Shown: positions 33,943-43,874, counted from the first letter of the stretch. The stretch is DNA of 64,000 bases from JAMLHH01 sp035515235 (GCA_035515235.1 DATJBS010000040.1:1-64000); one strand, 5' to 3'. Notes: generated by a model from the sequence alone, not told the origin. Program-made: numbers and translations.

Positions 33943-36900
33943 TTAAAAGTCCTTAGAAAAAGAAAATAACCACATTGGTTTTTTATTGACAACACGGCCA
34001 TCAATTCCCCATGCCATATCGACTCTGAGGAAGTATCCTAAAAGTGTAGTTCTAAATCCCGCTCCAGTTCCCATTACTGTTGGATTTCTATAATAATTAG
34101 CTTGAACCACAACTGGAGTTTGATTACCATTAGGAGTTACTTGTTGAGAGATATAAGGATTCTCTTCATTGAACGGTGTCAAACCATTGTAGGCTGAACC
34201 TATATCAAAAAAGCCTATAACTTGGAAGTTTTTAACGAAAGCTGACTTGATAGGTTTGTTGAATAAATATGAAAATATTGGCCATCGGACTTCACTATTC
34301 AATACAATATTACTGGTTCCATTTCTAATATTGATAGGAAAACCTCTCACATTGGTTGCTTGAGCTTGAAAAGCATAGTCCTCAGAGTTAGAAACAGCAG
34401 TATTATTATCATACTTATTATTCAACCAAGTGTCTACACCTCCTAAATAATAAATGACTTTTTTCTGCCCAAAAGAACTAGCTCCTGCAATACGATTTGC
34501 CCAGATTAAATTTTTATGTATAGAAGTATAATGTCTGACATCCCATCCAAAAGTAAATAGATTAGATTTTTTCTCGCTCCAATTTCTAAAGTATTCGGAA
34601 TAAATTTTATACCTGAATCCGTTGAAAATATTCTCTTGTACTTCTCTTGAATTATCGTGAACAAACTCTAATTTTAAGAAAGACCAGTTTTCATTTCTAT
34701 CGACATTTGCTACCATAGTAATGGTATCTGTATAACCTAGAATTAATCTGTCATTTCTAAATCCAGTATAAAGTCTCAAACTTTTGGTCACGTCAAATGG
34801 ATAGCTCAATCTGACTTCGGCATAATTTGTTTTTTGCTTTCCTAAGGCAGGTATTTGAAAAGTATTATTAACTAATAAAGTATAGTTTTCTTGATCGGAC
34901 TTTCTGTAGAATAAAAGTCTTTTATCTAATCTCTTTTTTAGATTCTCGTAGCTAACAAACATTTCTGTTCCTTTCAAATTGCTCGGTAATCTGAAACCTC
35001 CCACGAGTTTATGGTCTTCCATTAAGTCCTGGATGCCATACATGATCATACCGCTTAAGCTCGGATAGTCAAACTTAGCACCATTCAATGAATAACTTTG
35101 ATAGGAGAAAGGTAAAACAGAGTTGTCTATTTGGGTGGTGACAAAATTGCTATAAAACTTAGCTCTATATGGAATAGATCGTCCTGCTACAAACTGAACT
35201 AAAGGTTGATTTTCTTCTATTTCTATTTCTGTAAAGCTTTCATTGTCAGGCAAAGCTCTCATAGAATCGACATAAATCTTTTTTAAGGAGTCTTTTTCTG
35301 AACTCGTCAAAAAAGTATAATCGTACTTAGAATTAAAACTGAATTTGAAATCTTTCTGTATAAATGTGTCTAAATCTTTTAATGCATTGATATCTTGCTG
35401 AGTTGTTCTTTCAGATCTTTTGAGAACATTGTTTATTTTTTCAAGAGCAGTATATGAATTGCCAAAAGCTGTTTTCGTAAGTTTAGAAGGTAGTTCGTTT
35501 TTAGGAATGGAAGCGATATAAATCTCTTGTTTTTTATTGCCTTTCAATAAATAAGCCCATTTATTGACTCTATGTGCGACAGATGCTTCTAAAATATTAG
35601 CACTCATATCAGTAAGTGGCTTTATAGAAGAGGTGAAGCTGTAAATAGTATCCAAGCGAGAGTTTTCTTCTGGAAGGGTATCAATTCTTAATAAAGTACT
35701 GTCTAATTGACCTCGGTATAAATTAATAATACCATTCTCGTCAGAGAGATAAGAGAATTCGTTTTCGCCAATTTGCTCACTTTGAGTTTGATTTTCAACC
35801 TTGTCGGATGCGATTTTCACTAAGCCTGCAGCAGGGTTATCTAAGTTTAGAAAGTATAAGTTAAAGTTACCTACCGGTAGAATAGAGTCGTAAGTAGCGT
35901 TTGTTATATTCTCATCAGGTCTGTTTGAAGAAAACAAAACGCCATTTACTCCCGAGATATTCATCATAGTCGGATAAGCATCATCGAATATATCATTTGT
36001 CAACTGAGTGGGACGAGTAGTAGATAATTGAAAAGTATAAATATCTGTTTGACCTCTATTCTGTGCTGAAAAAATTAATGATCTTCCATCGGGTGTGAAA
36101 CTCGCTTGATAGATTCTTTGAAATCCTCTGATATCGCCTTTAGTTTTCTTTTTATCAATTAAGTCATAATCAATTAGTTTGATTTGATCTCTCTTTTCGT
36201 GAATGCCAATCAGTTTGGTGGAAGAAGGATTCCATGCTAAAATAGGATAGGATAGATCGTATGGGAAGTTATCTGAATTAAATCCACCTTTAAAAATCTT
36301 CTTGCGCTTCTTAGTTTCTAAATTTTGAGCATATACTTTATAAGAACCTTTTTTATGTACTGCATAGCCCAAATTTCTTCCATCTGGAGATAATTTTATC
36401 TGACTAATCGATTGGTTTTTTCTGATTTTAGCTTTTACTAAATTTTCCTTTTTAGGAACTTCTCTATTAATTAAATCATTTTTAGAATGAAATTTTAAAT
36501 ATTCTTCCCATTCTTGAATCACATCATCGCTAGATTTTCCTATAGAAAATAAAAAACCTTTATTGACGCTTCTATTGATTCTTGTTAGGTAGAGAATATT
36601 TTTGATAGAAGAACTACCATATTTATCAAAGATAAAGTGCCATAATGCTTGACCTGCATATTCAGGATTAGTTTGAGCTAATTTTGCAAATGAAGGTTTG
36701 GACGTTTCGTTCCAAAACTTTCTGAGCTGATCATCCTTTTCTACATTCCAATCTTCACCAATGTATGCCGCTAAGCCGGAAATGAACCAATTAGGTAAAT
36801 TTAAAAAGACTGCATTTTGAATGATTTCTGCAAAATTTCTCCCAGACATCATATTGTTGAGGTAAATCTTAGCTAATTCCTTTTCTAAGAAATTAAGCAT

Positions 36901-37311
36901 GTGATCATGATTCCCATCGAAATATAAAAACAACTTTGCGCCATCTGTATAATTCGTACCGCCTACATTATATAACTGTTCAGAAATTCCAATATTTGTT
37001 TGAGATAAATCTGTAATGTCATTATAAATTAGAATTTCAATTTTAGAATTGAGGACATAATTGAGCTGCTCTTCTAATTTCTGAATTCTATCCTCTGCTG
37101 CAATCACGACAAATTTTGCAAGTTCTTGACCTCCAGGATAATAATATGTGACAAAATGGTCGGAAGAGTAGGATACCCAATCAAAATCATGAAATTGAAC
37201 TCTGTTTTGACCAAAAGAAACTTGGGTACCTTGTGAAAAAGATGTTTTGATACCTGACATTATGCACATCAACAATATAATTATATGTATTTGGTATCTT
37301 CCTTTCAACAT
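33943..37311 (-). CDS. Large exported beta-propeller plus outer-membrane barrel protein (TolB-like / surface antigen-like)
   Basis: This 1122-residue protein has a signal peptide ending near TSFSQ (about 27). The region 40-290 resembles a gluzincin-type peptidase MA domain (NLPNWFISGLAAYIGEDW), but the metal-binding HExxH is missing (the position reads FLEKELAKIYL), so it is probably inactive. Residues about 300-560 contain TolB-type PD40 propeller repeats (SPDGRNLGYAVH, TPDGRSLIFSAQ). The last about 400 residues look like a surface-antigen barrel (YYLGGVDTWL, FQVIGFFDIGSAYNG) ending in phenylalanine. Such three-part proteins occur in Bacteroidota without assigned function; an envelope assembly or binding role is plausible. 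Confidence 0.75.
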   Translation of the reverse strand: MLKGRYQIHIIILLMCIMSGIKTSFSQGTQVSFGQNRVQFHDFDWVSYSSDHFVTYYYPGGQELAKFVVIAAEDRIQKLEEQLNYVLNSKIEILIYNDITDLSQTNIGISEQLYNVGGTNYTDGAKLFLYFDGNHDHMLNFLEKELAKIYLNNMMSGRNFAEIIQNAVFLNLPNWFISGLAAYIGEDWNVEKDDQLRKFWNETSKPSFAKLAQTNPEYAGQALWHFIFDKYGSSSIKNILYLTRINRSVNKGFLFSIGKSSDDVIQEWEEYLKFHSKNDLINREVPKKENLVKAKIRKNQSISQIKLSPDGRNLGYAVHKKGSYKVYAQNLETKKRKKIFKGGFNSDNFPYDLSYPILAWNPSSTKLIGIHEKRDQIKLIDYDLIDKKKTKGDIRGFQRIYQASFTPDGRSLIFSAQNRGQTDIYTFQLSTTRPTQLTNDIFDDAYPTMMNISGVNGVLFSSNRPDENITNATYDSILPVGNFNLYFLNLDNPAAGLVKIASDKVENQTQSEQIGENEFSYLSDENGIINLYRGQLDSTLLRIDTLPEENSRLDTIYSFTSSIKPLTDMSANILEASVAHRVNKWAYLLKGNKKQEIYIASIPKNELPSKLTKTAFGNSYTALEKINNVLKRSERTTQQDINALKDLDTFIQKDFKFSFNSKYDYTFLTSSEKDSLKKIYVDSMRALPDNESFTEIEIEENQPLVQFVAGRSIPYRAKFYSNFVTTQIDNSVLPFSYQSYSLNGAKFDYPSLSGMIMYGIQDLMEDHKLVGGFRLPSNLKGTEMFVSYENLKKRLDKRLLFYRKSDQENYTLLVNNTFQIPALGKQKTNYAEVRLSYPFDVTKSLRLYTGFRNDRLILGYTDTITMVANVDRNENWSFLKLEFVHDNSREVQENIFNGFRYKIYSEYFRNWSEKKSNLFTFGWDVRHYTSIHKNLIWANRIAGASSFGQKKVIYYLGGVDTWLNNKYDNNTAVSNSEDYAFQAQATNVRGFPINIRNGTSNIVLNSEVRWPIFSYLFNKPIKSAFVKNFQVIGFFDIGSAYNGLTPFNEENPYISQQVTPNGNQTPVVVQANYYRNPTVMGTGAGFRTTLLGYFLRVDMAWGIDGRVVNKKPMWLFSFSKDF

Positions 37312-37396
37312 CTAGTTTAAAATCTACTTCTAAATTATTATAACTTTACAAACATCCAAGATAATATAATGTTACAAAACAATAAACGTAATCTCC

Positions 37397-38035
37397 ATGA
37401 CAACTATAACTTCTTTCACATTTAATCCATTTTCTGAAAATACTTATATTATTTCTAATGAAAGTCGTGAATGTTGGATAATTGACCCCGGTTGTTATAC
37501 GGATGTTGAAAAACAAAAGTTATCAGATTATATTTCTGAAAACCAACTTCAACCTGTCAGATTATTAAATACTCATTGTCATTTGGATCATATTTTCGGA
37601 AATGCTTACATCGCTGATACTTATCAATTATCTCCAGAGTGGCATGAAAATGAAACCTTCATCGCAAAAAATGCAAAGATTTCAGCTATGATGTTTGGAG
37701 TTAAAGAACCAGAATATAGAGCACCTAAAAGTTTTATACAACAAGGTACTACTTTGAAGCTTGGCGAGGACGAGTTTAAAGTATTATTTACTCCAGGTCA
37801 TTCACCAGGAAGTGTTACTTTTTATAATGAAAAAGAAAAGTATGCAATAGTTGGAGATGTTCTATTTAGAGAAAGTATTGGAAGAACAGATTTACCGGGT
37901 GGGAATTACGAGACCTTAATTAAATCTATCAAAAAGGAATTATTGACTTTGCCAGAAGAAGTAGTGATTTATAATGGACATGGGCCTTCTACTACTATAG
38001 AACACGAAAAGAAATACAATTCATTTTTAAGATAA
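37397..38035 (+). CDS. MBL-fold metallohydrolase (glyoxalase II-like)
   Basis: This 212-residue enzyme of the metallo-beta-lactamase superfamily has the zinc motif His60-x-His62-x-Asp64-His65 in NTHCHLDHIFGN, then FTPGHSPGSV, VGDVLFRESIGRTDLPGG and the last histidine in YNGHGPST. The layout matches the YcbL/GloB-like group that hydrolyses S-lactoylglutathione or similar thioesters. Substrate is not certain, since many Bacteroidota lack glutathione. It is the first of three genes pointing right with short gaps (6 bases to anmK). Confidence 0.9.
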   Translation: MTTITSFTFNPFSENTYIISNESRECWIIDPGCYTDVEKQKLSDYISENQLQPVRLLNTHCHLDHIFGNAYIADTYQLSPEWHENETFIAKNAKISAMMFGVKEPEYRAPKSFIQQGTTLKLGEDEFKVLFTPGHSPGSVTFYNEKEKYAIVGDVLFRESIGRTDLPGGNYETLIKSIKKELLTLPEEVVIYNGHGPSTTIEHEKKYNSFLR

Positions 38036-38041
38036 TTTCAA

Positions 38042-39094
38042 ATGACCAAGTATGAAGTCATAGGCATCATGTCGGGTTCGTCTTTGGATGGCTTAGATAT
38101 TTGCTATGTAGAATTTGAAGAAATTCTAAAACAATGGAGTTTTGATATCAAAGCTGTAAAATGCTATGCTTATGATGAAGATTTTCAAAAGCAATTAAGA
38201 GAAATTGGTAATGGCTCTGCTTTTCAATTAGCAGAAATGCATACTCATTTTTCTAGAATCATGGCAGATTACGTTCTCCAGTTTTTTGAAGAATTTCCAG
38301 CAAGTAAAAATGCATCGTTGATTGTATCTCATGGTCAAACTATTTTTCATCAGCCAGAAAAATCTTTTACGACTCAAATAGGTTGTGGAGCTACTCTTGC
38401 TGCATTTACTAATAAGACTGTAGTCTGCGATTTGAGAACTTATGATGTAGCATTAGGTGGCCAAGGAGCTCCTTTAGTTCCTTTTGGAGAACAACATCTT
38501 TTCCATGATTGCACCTCCTTCTTGAATATTGGCGGCATTTGTAATATTTCCATTCATCATCCCAACCAAGTAGAGGCTTACGATGTCTGCCCAGGCAATA
38601 CATTATTGAATTTGTTAGCTCAGAAAGTGGGAAAGATTTATGACGATAATGGAGATATTGCTAGAAGTGGTAAGATTCATCAAGATTTAATTCATGAGCT
38701 ATCCAAGCTTTCCTATTATCAAAAAGCTCTGCCAAAATCTTTAGGCACTGAACATATTATGAAAGATTGGTGGGAAGTGATTCAAAATAAAAACCTCTCT
38801 ACTGCTGACGCTATGGCTACTGTAGTAGAGCATATCGCTATAGAGTTAGGAAAGGTATTAAAAAACTCTGCTGTAATGGTGACAGGTGGAGGTGCGCTCA
38901 ATGCATATTTGATAGAGAGGATTGCTGCACATACAAATTCTGAAATAATTCTTCCTTCACGTCAGATGATTGAATTTAAAGAAGCACTCATCATTGGTTT
39001 TGTGGGTTTGAATAGATATTTAGGTAGAAATAATTTTTATTCATCCGTGACAGGAGCACATAGAGATAATATGGGCGGAGCTATTTATGGCTAA
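38042..39094 (+). CDS. anmK: Anhydro-N-acetylmuramic acid kinase
   Basis: This 350-residue kinase of cell-wall recycling phosphorylates and opens 1,6-anhydro-MurNAc to MurNAc-6-phosphate. The N-terminal ATP-binding GIMSGSSLDGLDICYVEF is the family signature. The middle has VSHGQTIFH and GGQGAPLVPFGE, and the late block VMVTGGGALNAYLIE is the adenosine site. No MurQ etherase is nearby. It is placed six bases after the MBL gene and probably shares its transcript. This fits with other envelope genes in the window. Confidence 0.94.
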   Translation: MTKYEVIGIMSGSSLDGLDICYVEFEEILKQWSFDIKAVKCYAYDEDFQKQLREIGNGSAFQLAEMHTHFSRIMADYVLQFFEEFPASKNASLIVSHGQTIFHQPEKSFTTQIGCGATLAAFTNKTVVCDLRTYDVALGGQGAPLVPFGEQHLFHDCTSFLNIGGICNISIHHPNQVEAYDVCPGNTLLNLLAQKVGKIYDDNGDIARSGKIHQDLIHELSKLSYYQKALPKSLGTEHIMKDWWEVIQNKNLSTADAMATVVEHIAIELGKVLKNSAVMVTGGGALNAYLIERIAAHTNSEIILPSRQMIEFKEALIIGFVGLNRYLGRNNFYSSVTGAHRDNMGGAIYG

Positions 39095-39120
39095 AAAATG
39101 TTGTTTATTTGTTTGAATTG

Positions 39121-40095
39121 ATGGCACAGACGATTTTAGTTACAGGGGTTTCAAGTAGTATTGGAGAAGAATTGATTCATCAATTGTTGATAACTGGATT
39201 TCAAGTTAGAGCAACTTGCTCTCCGAATGATGACCTGAGCAAATGGCAAAAGTATACGAATCAAATTCAGTTTTTAGAAACTCATATTCTAGATGTTACT
39301 GAAGTATATCAAATCGTAAAAGATGTAGATGTTGTTTTTCATTGTGATACTATTGATGAGTATCAGGCGGTTTCTTATGAAAATCGCATGAAATACAATG
39401 TAGAAGGTACTGCAAATATTGTCAATGCTATGCTCTATCATGGAGTAGAGAAAATTGTCTTCTTCAGTTCATTAAAGTCACTTTTAACAGTTCCGAATAA
39501 AGTATCTGATGAAAATTCCAAAGCAGAAATTAATGAATGGACGACAGAATATGCTTTGAGTATGCTATTAGCTGAAAGAGAAATTTGGCGAGGAAGTGTA
39601 GAAGGATTAAAAGTCAATATTGTGAATTGCGCTGATATTTTAGTGAAGAAAACTTCGAGTAAAAATTTATATACCGATACTATTGAAAAGCTACAGAATG
39701 GAAAAGTGGAAATATACCCTTCCAATATTCAATATGTTGATGTTAAAGATATTGCTATTCTTTCCTTGAAAATATTAAAAGAAAATCATTGGAATGCTAC
39801 ATGGTTAGCTCTTGGAGGATGTGTAGATAGGATGCAGTTTTATCAATTGGTAGCAAATCATTTGTCTTTGAATTGGAAGTCTAATATGGTAACCAACTCT
39901 ACAGTTTATTTTAAAATCACAATGGATTTTATCAAAAGTATCTTATTTCGAAAAGAAAGGACATTCAGAAAAGCAAATGGCCAATATCTAATGAGCGATT
40001 TTAAATTCAATAACCAATTGACAACAAGCACTTTTGATATGCAGTGGAATTCATTAGAGCAATGGCTGAATCAACATCCAAATTCTACTCAATAG
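39121..40095 (+). CDS. NAD-dependent epimerase/dehydratase-like protein with altered active site
   Basis: This 324-residue protein of the extended SDR type has a nucleotide loop that reads TGVSSSIGEELI in place of the usual TGxxGxxG. A middle FHCDTIDEYQAVSYEN and NVEGTANIVNAML fit 3-beta-HSD/dihydroflavonol reductase relatives. The catalytic YxxxK is not intact: the tyrosine in TEYALSMLLAE has Met where Lys is expected. It may bind NAD(P) without standard reductase activity. I chose the ATG at 39121 (MAQTILVTG), as the upstream TTG start adds only four residues. It follows anmK and is convergent with hemW, four bases apart. Confidence 0.78.
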   Translation: MAQTILVTGVSSSIGEELIHQLLITGFQVRATCSPNDDLSKWQKYTNQIQFLETHILDVTEVYQIVKDVDVVFHCDTIDEYQAVSYENRMKYNVEGTANIVNAMLYHGVEKIVFFSSLKSLLTVPNKVSDENSKAEINEWTTEYALSMLLAEREIWRGSVEGLKVNIVNCADILVKKTSSKNLYTDTIEKLQNGKVEIYPSNIQYVDVKDIAILSLKILKENHWNATWLALGGCVDRMQFYQLVANHLSLNWKSNMVTNSTVYFKITMDFIKSILFRKERTFRKANGQYLMSDFKFNNQLTTSTFDMQWNSLEQWLNQHPNSTQ

Positions 40096-40099
40096 AATT

Positions 40100-41233
40100 T
40101 TATAAAAATAAACAAGAGGTAATTGCATCAGTCAAAAGCTGTCCTTTTTTACTTAAATTGAAAGTGTTTCCTGAATAGATGACGTCTCCTGAAAGGATAT
40201 ACGGCTCGATAGATAAAATAAATTTCTTAGAAATATTTTTTCCAAATAGCTCTTCTACCTCTTTAAATAAAATCCCTTCTCTAAGTCTGATTTTTGTCAT
40301 TACCCATTCATTGTAAATAGATACCTGATCTAAAATCTCAGACTCTTGTGCCAGTTTTCCTTGTTCTATACTGCGAATATATTGCATGTTATTGCTGATA
40401 TTCCAAGATCTTATAGGTTTTTTATAACTATGAGCAGATGGCCCTATGCCCAAATATGGAATGTCATGCCAATAGCTGCTATTGTGTTTGGCTTCACAGC
40501 CTGGCAGAGAAAAGTTGGAGGTTTCGTATTGCTCGTAACCTAGCTGTGGCAAAAAGTCCATCAACCAAAACATCTCTTCTGCAGATTTACTTTCGTCTAC
40601 TGGAATAGATTTTTTCTTTTTGATTAAATGGTCTAGAGCTGTGTCAGGTTCTACTGTGAGAGCATATGCTGAAATATGATTCACTCCTATATTGGCTAAA
40701 ATCCGAATATCCTTTTCTAACCGATTTTTTCCAGAAGTAGGAATGCCGAAAATTAAATCAGTAGATATTTTATCTATTCCTGCATTTAAAGATCTCTCGA
40801 TTACACTGATGGCTTTTGAAGCATCATGAACTCGATTCAAATAAGCTAAATCTAAATTGTCAAATGATTGTACACCAATGCTTAGTCGATTAATGTGTGA
40901 AGAAGCTATCATTTCAAAGAAGGCATCTTCCATATCATCGGGATTAGCTTCTAATGTCACTTCTTGTACTTCATTTAAGTCAAAAGCGTGATTTAAAGCC
41001 GACCATATTTGCTCAAACTCATTTTGTGTGAGTATAGAAGGTGTGCCTCCACCAAAATATACAGTATGAACAGATGTTTTTTTATCTTCGAAAAAATTAG
41101 CTTGAAGTTCAATTTCACTACAGATAGCATCTATCATTTGCGTTCTGTATTTTTCAAAACTAGTTGAAAAGTGAAAATTACAATAATGACAAGCTTGCTT
41201 ACAAAAAGGAATATGAATATAAATACCTGCCAT
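40100..41233 (-). CDS. hemW: Radical SAM heme chaperone HemW
   Basis: This protein of 377 residues starts with the radical-SAM cluster motif Cys11-x3-Cys15-x2-Cys18 (IPFCKQACHYCNFH). It continues with VYFGGGTPSIL, EANPDDM, SIGVQSFDNLDLAYLNR, and the HemW C-terminal domain. HemW was long annotated as oxygen-independent coproporphyrinogen oxidase (HemN), but true HemN has an extended N-terminus that is missing here; HemW proteins insert heme into respiratory enzymes. It is divergent from the barrel-DUF4271-hemD unit, 42 bases apart, a further heme link. Confidence 0.9.
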   Translation of the reverse strand: MAGIYIHIPFCKQACHYCNFHFSTSFEKYRTQMIDAICSEIELQANFFEDKKTSVHTVYFGGGTPSILTQNEFEQIWSALNHAFDLNEVQEVTLEANPDDMEDAFFEMIASSHINRLSIGVQSFDNLDLAYLNRVHDASKAISVIERSLNAGIDKISTDLIFGIPTSGKNRLEKDIRILANIGVNHISAYALTVEPDTALDHLIKKKKSIPVDESKSAEEMFWLMDFLPQLGYEQYETSNFSLPGCEAKHNSSYWHDIPYLGIGPSAHSYKKPIRSWNISNNMQYIRSIEQGKLAQESEILDQVSIYNEWVMTKIRLREGILFKEVEELFGKNISKKFILSIEPYILSGDVIYSGNTFNLSKKGQLLTDAITSCLFL

Positions 41234-41237
41234 TCAA

Positions 41238-41270
41238 CAAAATTATCTCAAATTTACTGAATTAGTTTTG
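41238..41270. promoter_or_regulatory. Compact divergent promoter region of hemW and the barrel gene
   Basis: The 42-base gap holds TAATTTTG on the minus strand (41238-41245) and TAGTTTTG on the plus strand (41263-41270). Both match TAnnTTTG, and each ends four to five bases before its start codon. Transcripts would be nearly leaderless. The -33 boxes are not clear, so this is tentative. Confidence 0.4.
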
Positions 41271-41275
41271 GACGA

Positions 41276-43024
41276 ATGAATCTCTTGAAACCTATTAGTA
41301 TTATATGCTTGTTATTAATAAGCTTCAACACTCTTTTTGGAGCGGAGGATACTTATTGGTTAAAAATTGAAAGTCAAGAAAATTTAAAAGAATTCAAAAT
41401 ACAGAAAATTCAAAATTTCTCTACAGCATCTAAAAGAGAAGATTATCTGAATCAGCTTTTACAAGATTTAAAATCTAAAATGTATATCGAAGCTTCTTTA
41501 GATTCTGTATGGAATAGTCATTTAGATACTTTGGAAGTTTTGCTTCATATCGGTAAAGCTTATGAGATTCAAGTGGATTTGCCAGAGGTATACATTAAAA
41601 GCAAAAGAGTAAATTCTAGATTTCAGGATAAAAACATATTTAATACCATTCAATCTATCGACCAACAATTAATTTATTGGCAAGAAAATGGACATCCATT
41701 TGCAGAGATTTCTTGGGACAGTCTGAGTATGGATAGCCTTCAGATACAAATGAAAGCCAAAATTGATAAAGGACCATTGATCACCTTTGACAGTATTATT
41801 AATAGAGAAAATGGTAAAATCTCAGAATCTTTCTTAAAATCCTATTTAGGAATCAAGAAAGAAATGCCTTATCGAGAATCTATTCTTGCAGAAAGTGACA
41901 AATTATTAAAAAAGCTTCCTTTTGTAAGATTTGTAAAACCTTCTACGGTATATTTCCAAAGTGATGACGCTACGATTAATATTTATTTAGCTCAAAGAAA
42001 AGTCAGTAAATTCGATTTTTTAGTCGGACTTCTACCTAATAGCGAAGCCACGGGTAAAATATTGATTACAGGAGAGGCGAAATTGCAATTGCAAAATGCA
42101 TTTAAACGAGGTGAAGAAATTTATTTTGAATGGAAAAGAGTGAAAGCCAATTCTCAACAGTTAAAATTAAAATTCAACTATCCATATATTTTGCAATCTC
42201 CTATTGGTGCTACGGGTACATTTTTATTAGATAAGAGAGATTCTACATTTTTGGATATCAATTGGACTTTAGGTGTGCCATTTAGAACCAAAGCCAATAA
42301 TTATATAAAAGCTTATGTGGAAAATGCTCAGACTATAGTGTTGAACTTGGACACTTTGAATATAAAAAACAGAAAGAGATTGCCTTCTATTCAAGATGTA
42401 AGTGCATTACTATATGGATTTGAAGGTTATTTTGAAAATTTAGATTATTTGTTTAATCCTAGGAGAGGATTTGAAGCTGGAGCGAATATTCAGGTAGGAA
42501 CACGTAAGATTAAACCTAATAATACGATTACCAATTTAGGTGAAAGCTATGCAGCCTTATATGATTCGATTCAGTTAAAATCTTTTCAAGCTCAGTTCAG
42601 CGCTCAATTGAGTGCTTATGTTCCATTTGGAGAAAGAAATGTGGCAAAATTTGGATTTAAAGGCGCTTCTAAACTCAATCAGCGAATTTTAGAGAATGAA
42701 TTGTATAGAATAGGAGGCACCAATTTATTGAGAGGATTTAATGAAGAGTCCATTTATACACAGCATTATGCAGTAGCTACAGTTGAATATAGATTTGTAT
42801 TAGATCAGAATTCTTATTTCTACACATTTTTCGATGCAGCCTTTGTAGCCAAGAAATTTGAAGATAAATTCTCAAAAGATTTTCCATTTGGTTTTGGAGC
42901 TGGGATAGCATTTGAAACAAAAGCAGGTATATTTGGGGTCAATTATGCAGTGGGCAGGCAACAAAACAATCCAATCGATTTCAAGACATCAAAAATTCAT
43001 TTTGGCTATGTCAATATATTTTAA
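41276..43024 (+). CDS. BamA/TamA-like outer-membrane barrel protein
   Basis: This 582-residue protein begins with a signal peptide ending near LFGAE (about 24). The first about 240 residues alternate strands and helices and may hold one or two degenerate POTRA domains. The C-terminal part has surface-antigen barrel features: LYRIGGTNLLRGFNEESI, VATVEYRFVLDQNSYFY, FDAAFV, and a terminal phenylalanine in GYVNIF. It is shorter than true BamA (about 800 residues), so it is a smaller Omp85-like protein, possibly TamA-like or a two-partner exporter. Its end overlaps the DUF4271 gene, suggesting coupling. Confidence 0.78.
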   Translation: MNLLKPISIICLLLISFNTLFGAEDTYWLKIESQENLKEFKIQKIQNFSTASKREDYLNQLLQDLKSKMYIEASLDSVWNSHLDTLEVLLHIGKAYEIQVDLPEVYIKSKRVNSRFQDKNIFNTIQSIDQQLIYWQENGHPFAEISWDSLSMDSLQIQMKAKIDKGPLITFDSIINRENGKISESFLKSYLGIKKEMPYRESILAESDKLLKKLPFVRFVKPSTVYFQSDDATINIYLAQRKVSKFDFLVGLLPNSEATGKILITGEAKLQLQNAFKRGEEIYFEWKRVKANSQQLKLKFNYPYILQSPIGATGTFLLDKRDSTFLDINWTLGVPFRTKANNYIKAYVENAQTIVLNLDTLNIKNRKRLPSIQDVSALLYGFEGYFENLDYLFNPRRGFEAGANIQVGTRKIKPNNTITNLGESYAALYDSIQLKSFQAQFSAQLSAYVPFGERNVAKFGFKGASKLNQRILENELYRIGGTNLLRGFNEESIYTQHYAVATVEYRFVLDQNSYFYTFFDAAFVAKKFEDKFSKDFPFGFGAGIAFETKAGIFGVNYAVGRQQNNPIDFKTSKIHFGYVNIF

Positions 43025-43874
43025 AAATATTTGTCTGTTATTATTAGTGTATTGTTGTAGCAGTTATGTTATTGCTCAAGAAAAGGAGTATAATCCAGTT
43101 TTCGTCGATACTTTTTTAATACAAACTAGCCAAGAAGCTACTTTACAAGAAATCACTCAGAAAAATGACGTTTCCAGCATTTCATCTAATCCATTGTGGG
43201 ATGTTCAGCAGTTGAAAGAAAAGACTCATTTAACTTCATTAGTGCTAATTACACCAATACTTATTTTTCTTTTGATTATTTTAAAATTTGTTTTCAATAA
43301 CTTTTTTCAAAGCAGCTTGCTAGGATTGTTCAATGATAAAACTTTCCAACTTCAATACAGAAATAAAAAGTTCTCAGAAATTCTGCCCTTGATTTTGATA
43401 TTTATTCTTAGAAATTCAACAATTGTATTGATTTTGCAATTTTTATTGAGCGTTATTTTAAAACGCAATCAATATTTAAGCATTAAAACATTTTTATTTT
43501 TATTTCTTATTGCCAATGTTTTTTTCGCTTTTAAATTGGTGGCAGAATATTTTGTTCAAAATGTAATACAATCAGGAAGTATTTTTAGAGTGTACTTTAC
43601 TCAGCATTATCTCATCTCCTTATGGCTTACACTACCATTTTTAGCTTTAATATTAATAATGTATTTAAACAGTATTGAACTAACAATGAATTTGGTATTG
43701 TTATTTTTTATGATTCCATTCGCAATAATTTCACTTTTTTCTACAATTCGCTCCTTAATGCTGTGGAATGGAGCATGGAAACAATATTTCATTTATTTTT
43801 TTATTTATCTTTGCACTTTCAAAATACTACCATACCTGATAATAGCTAAATTTGCCAGTGCGATTTGGCTATAA
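43008..43874 (+). CDS. DUF4271-family multi-pass membrane protein
   Basis: This 288-residue inner-membrane protein has an N-terminal signal-like helix (ICLLLLVYCCSSYVIAQ), a soluble stretch of about 60 residues, then about six further helices (for example LVLITPILIFLLIILKF, IPFAIISLFSTI). The gene order, directly before hemD, is one I associate with DUF4271 in Bacteroidota. Function is unknown. I chose the ATG at 43008 over the frame start at 42912, because that extension would run deep into the barrel gene and spoil the N-terminal signal. The overlap with the barrel gene is 17 bases. Confidence 0.75.
   Translation: MSIYFKNICLLLLVYCCSSYVIAQEKEYNPVFVDTFLIQTSQEATLQEITQKNDVSSISSNPLWDVQQLKEKTHLTSLVLITPILIFLLIILKFVFNNFFQSSLLGLFNDKTFQLQYRNKKFSEILPLILIFILRNSTIVLILQFLLSVILKRNQYLSIKTFLFLFLIANVFFAFKLVAEYFVQNVIQSGSIFRVYFTQHYLISLWLTLPFLALILIMYLNSIELTMNLVLLFFMIPFAIISLFSTIRSLMLWNGAWKQYFIYFFIYLCTFKILPYLIIAKFASAIWL

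Noticed and set aside
42912..43007. Longer start of the DUF4271 gene
   Set aside because: It would overlap the barrel gene by over 100 bases and add a polar stretch before the membrane signal.
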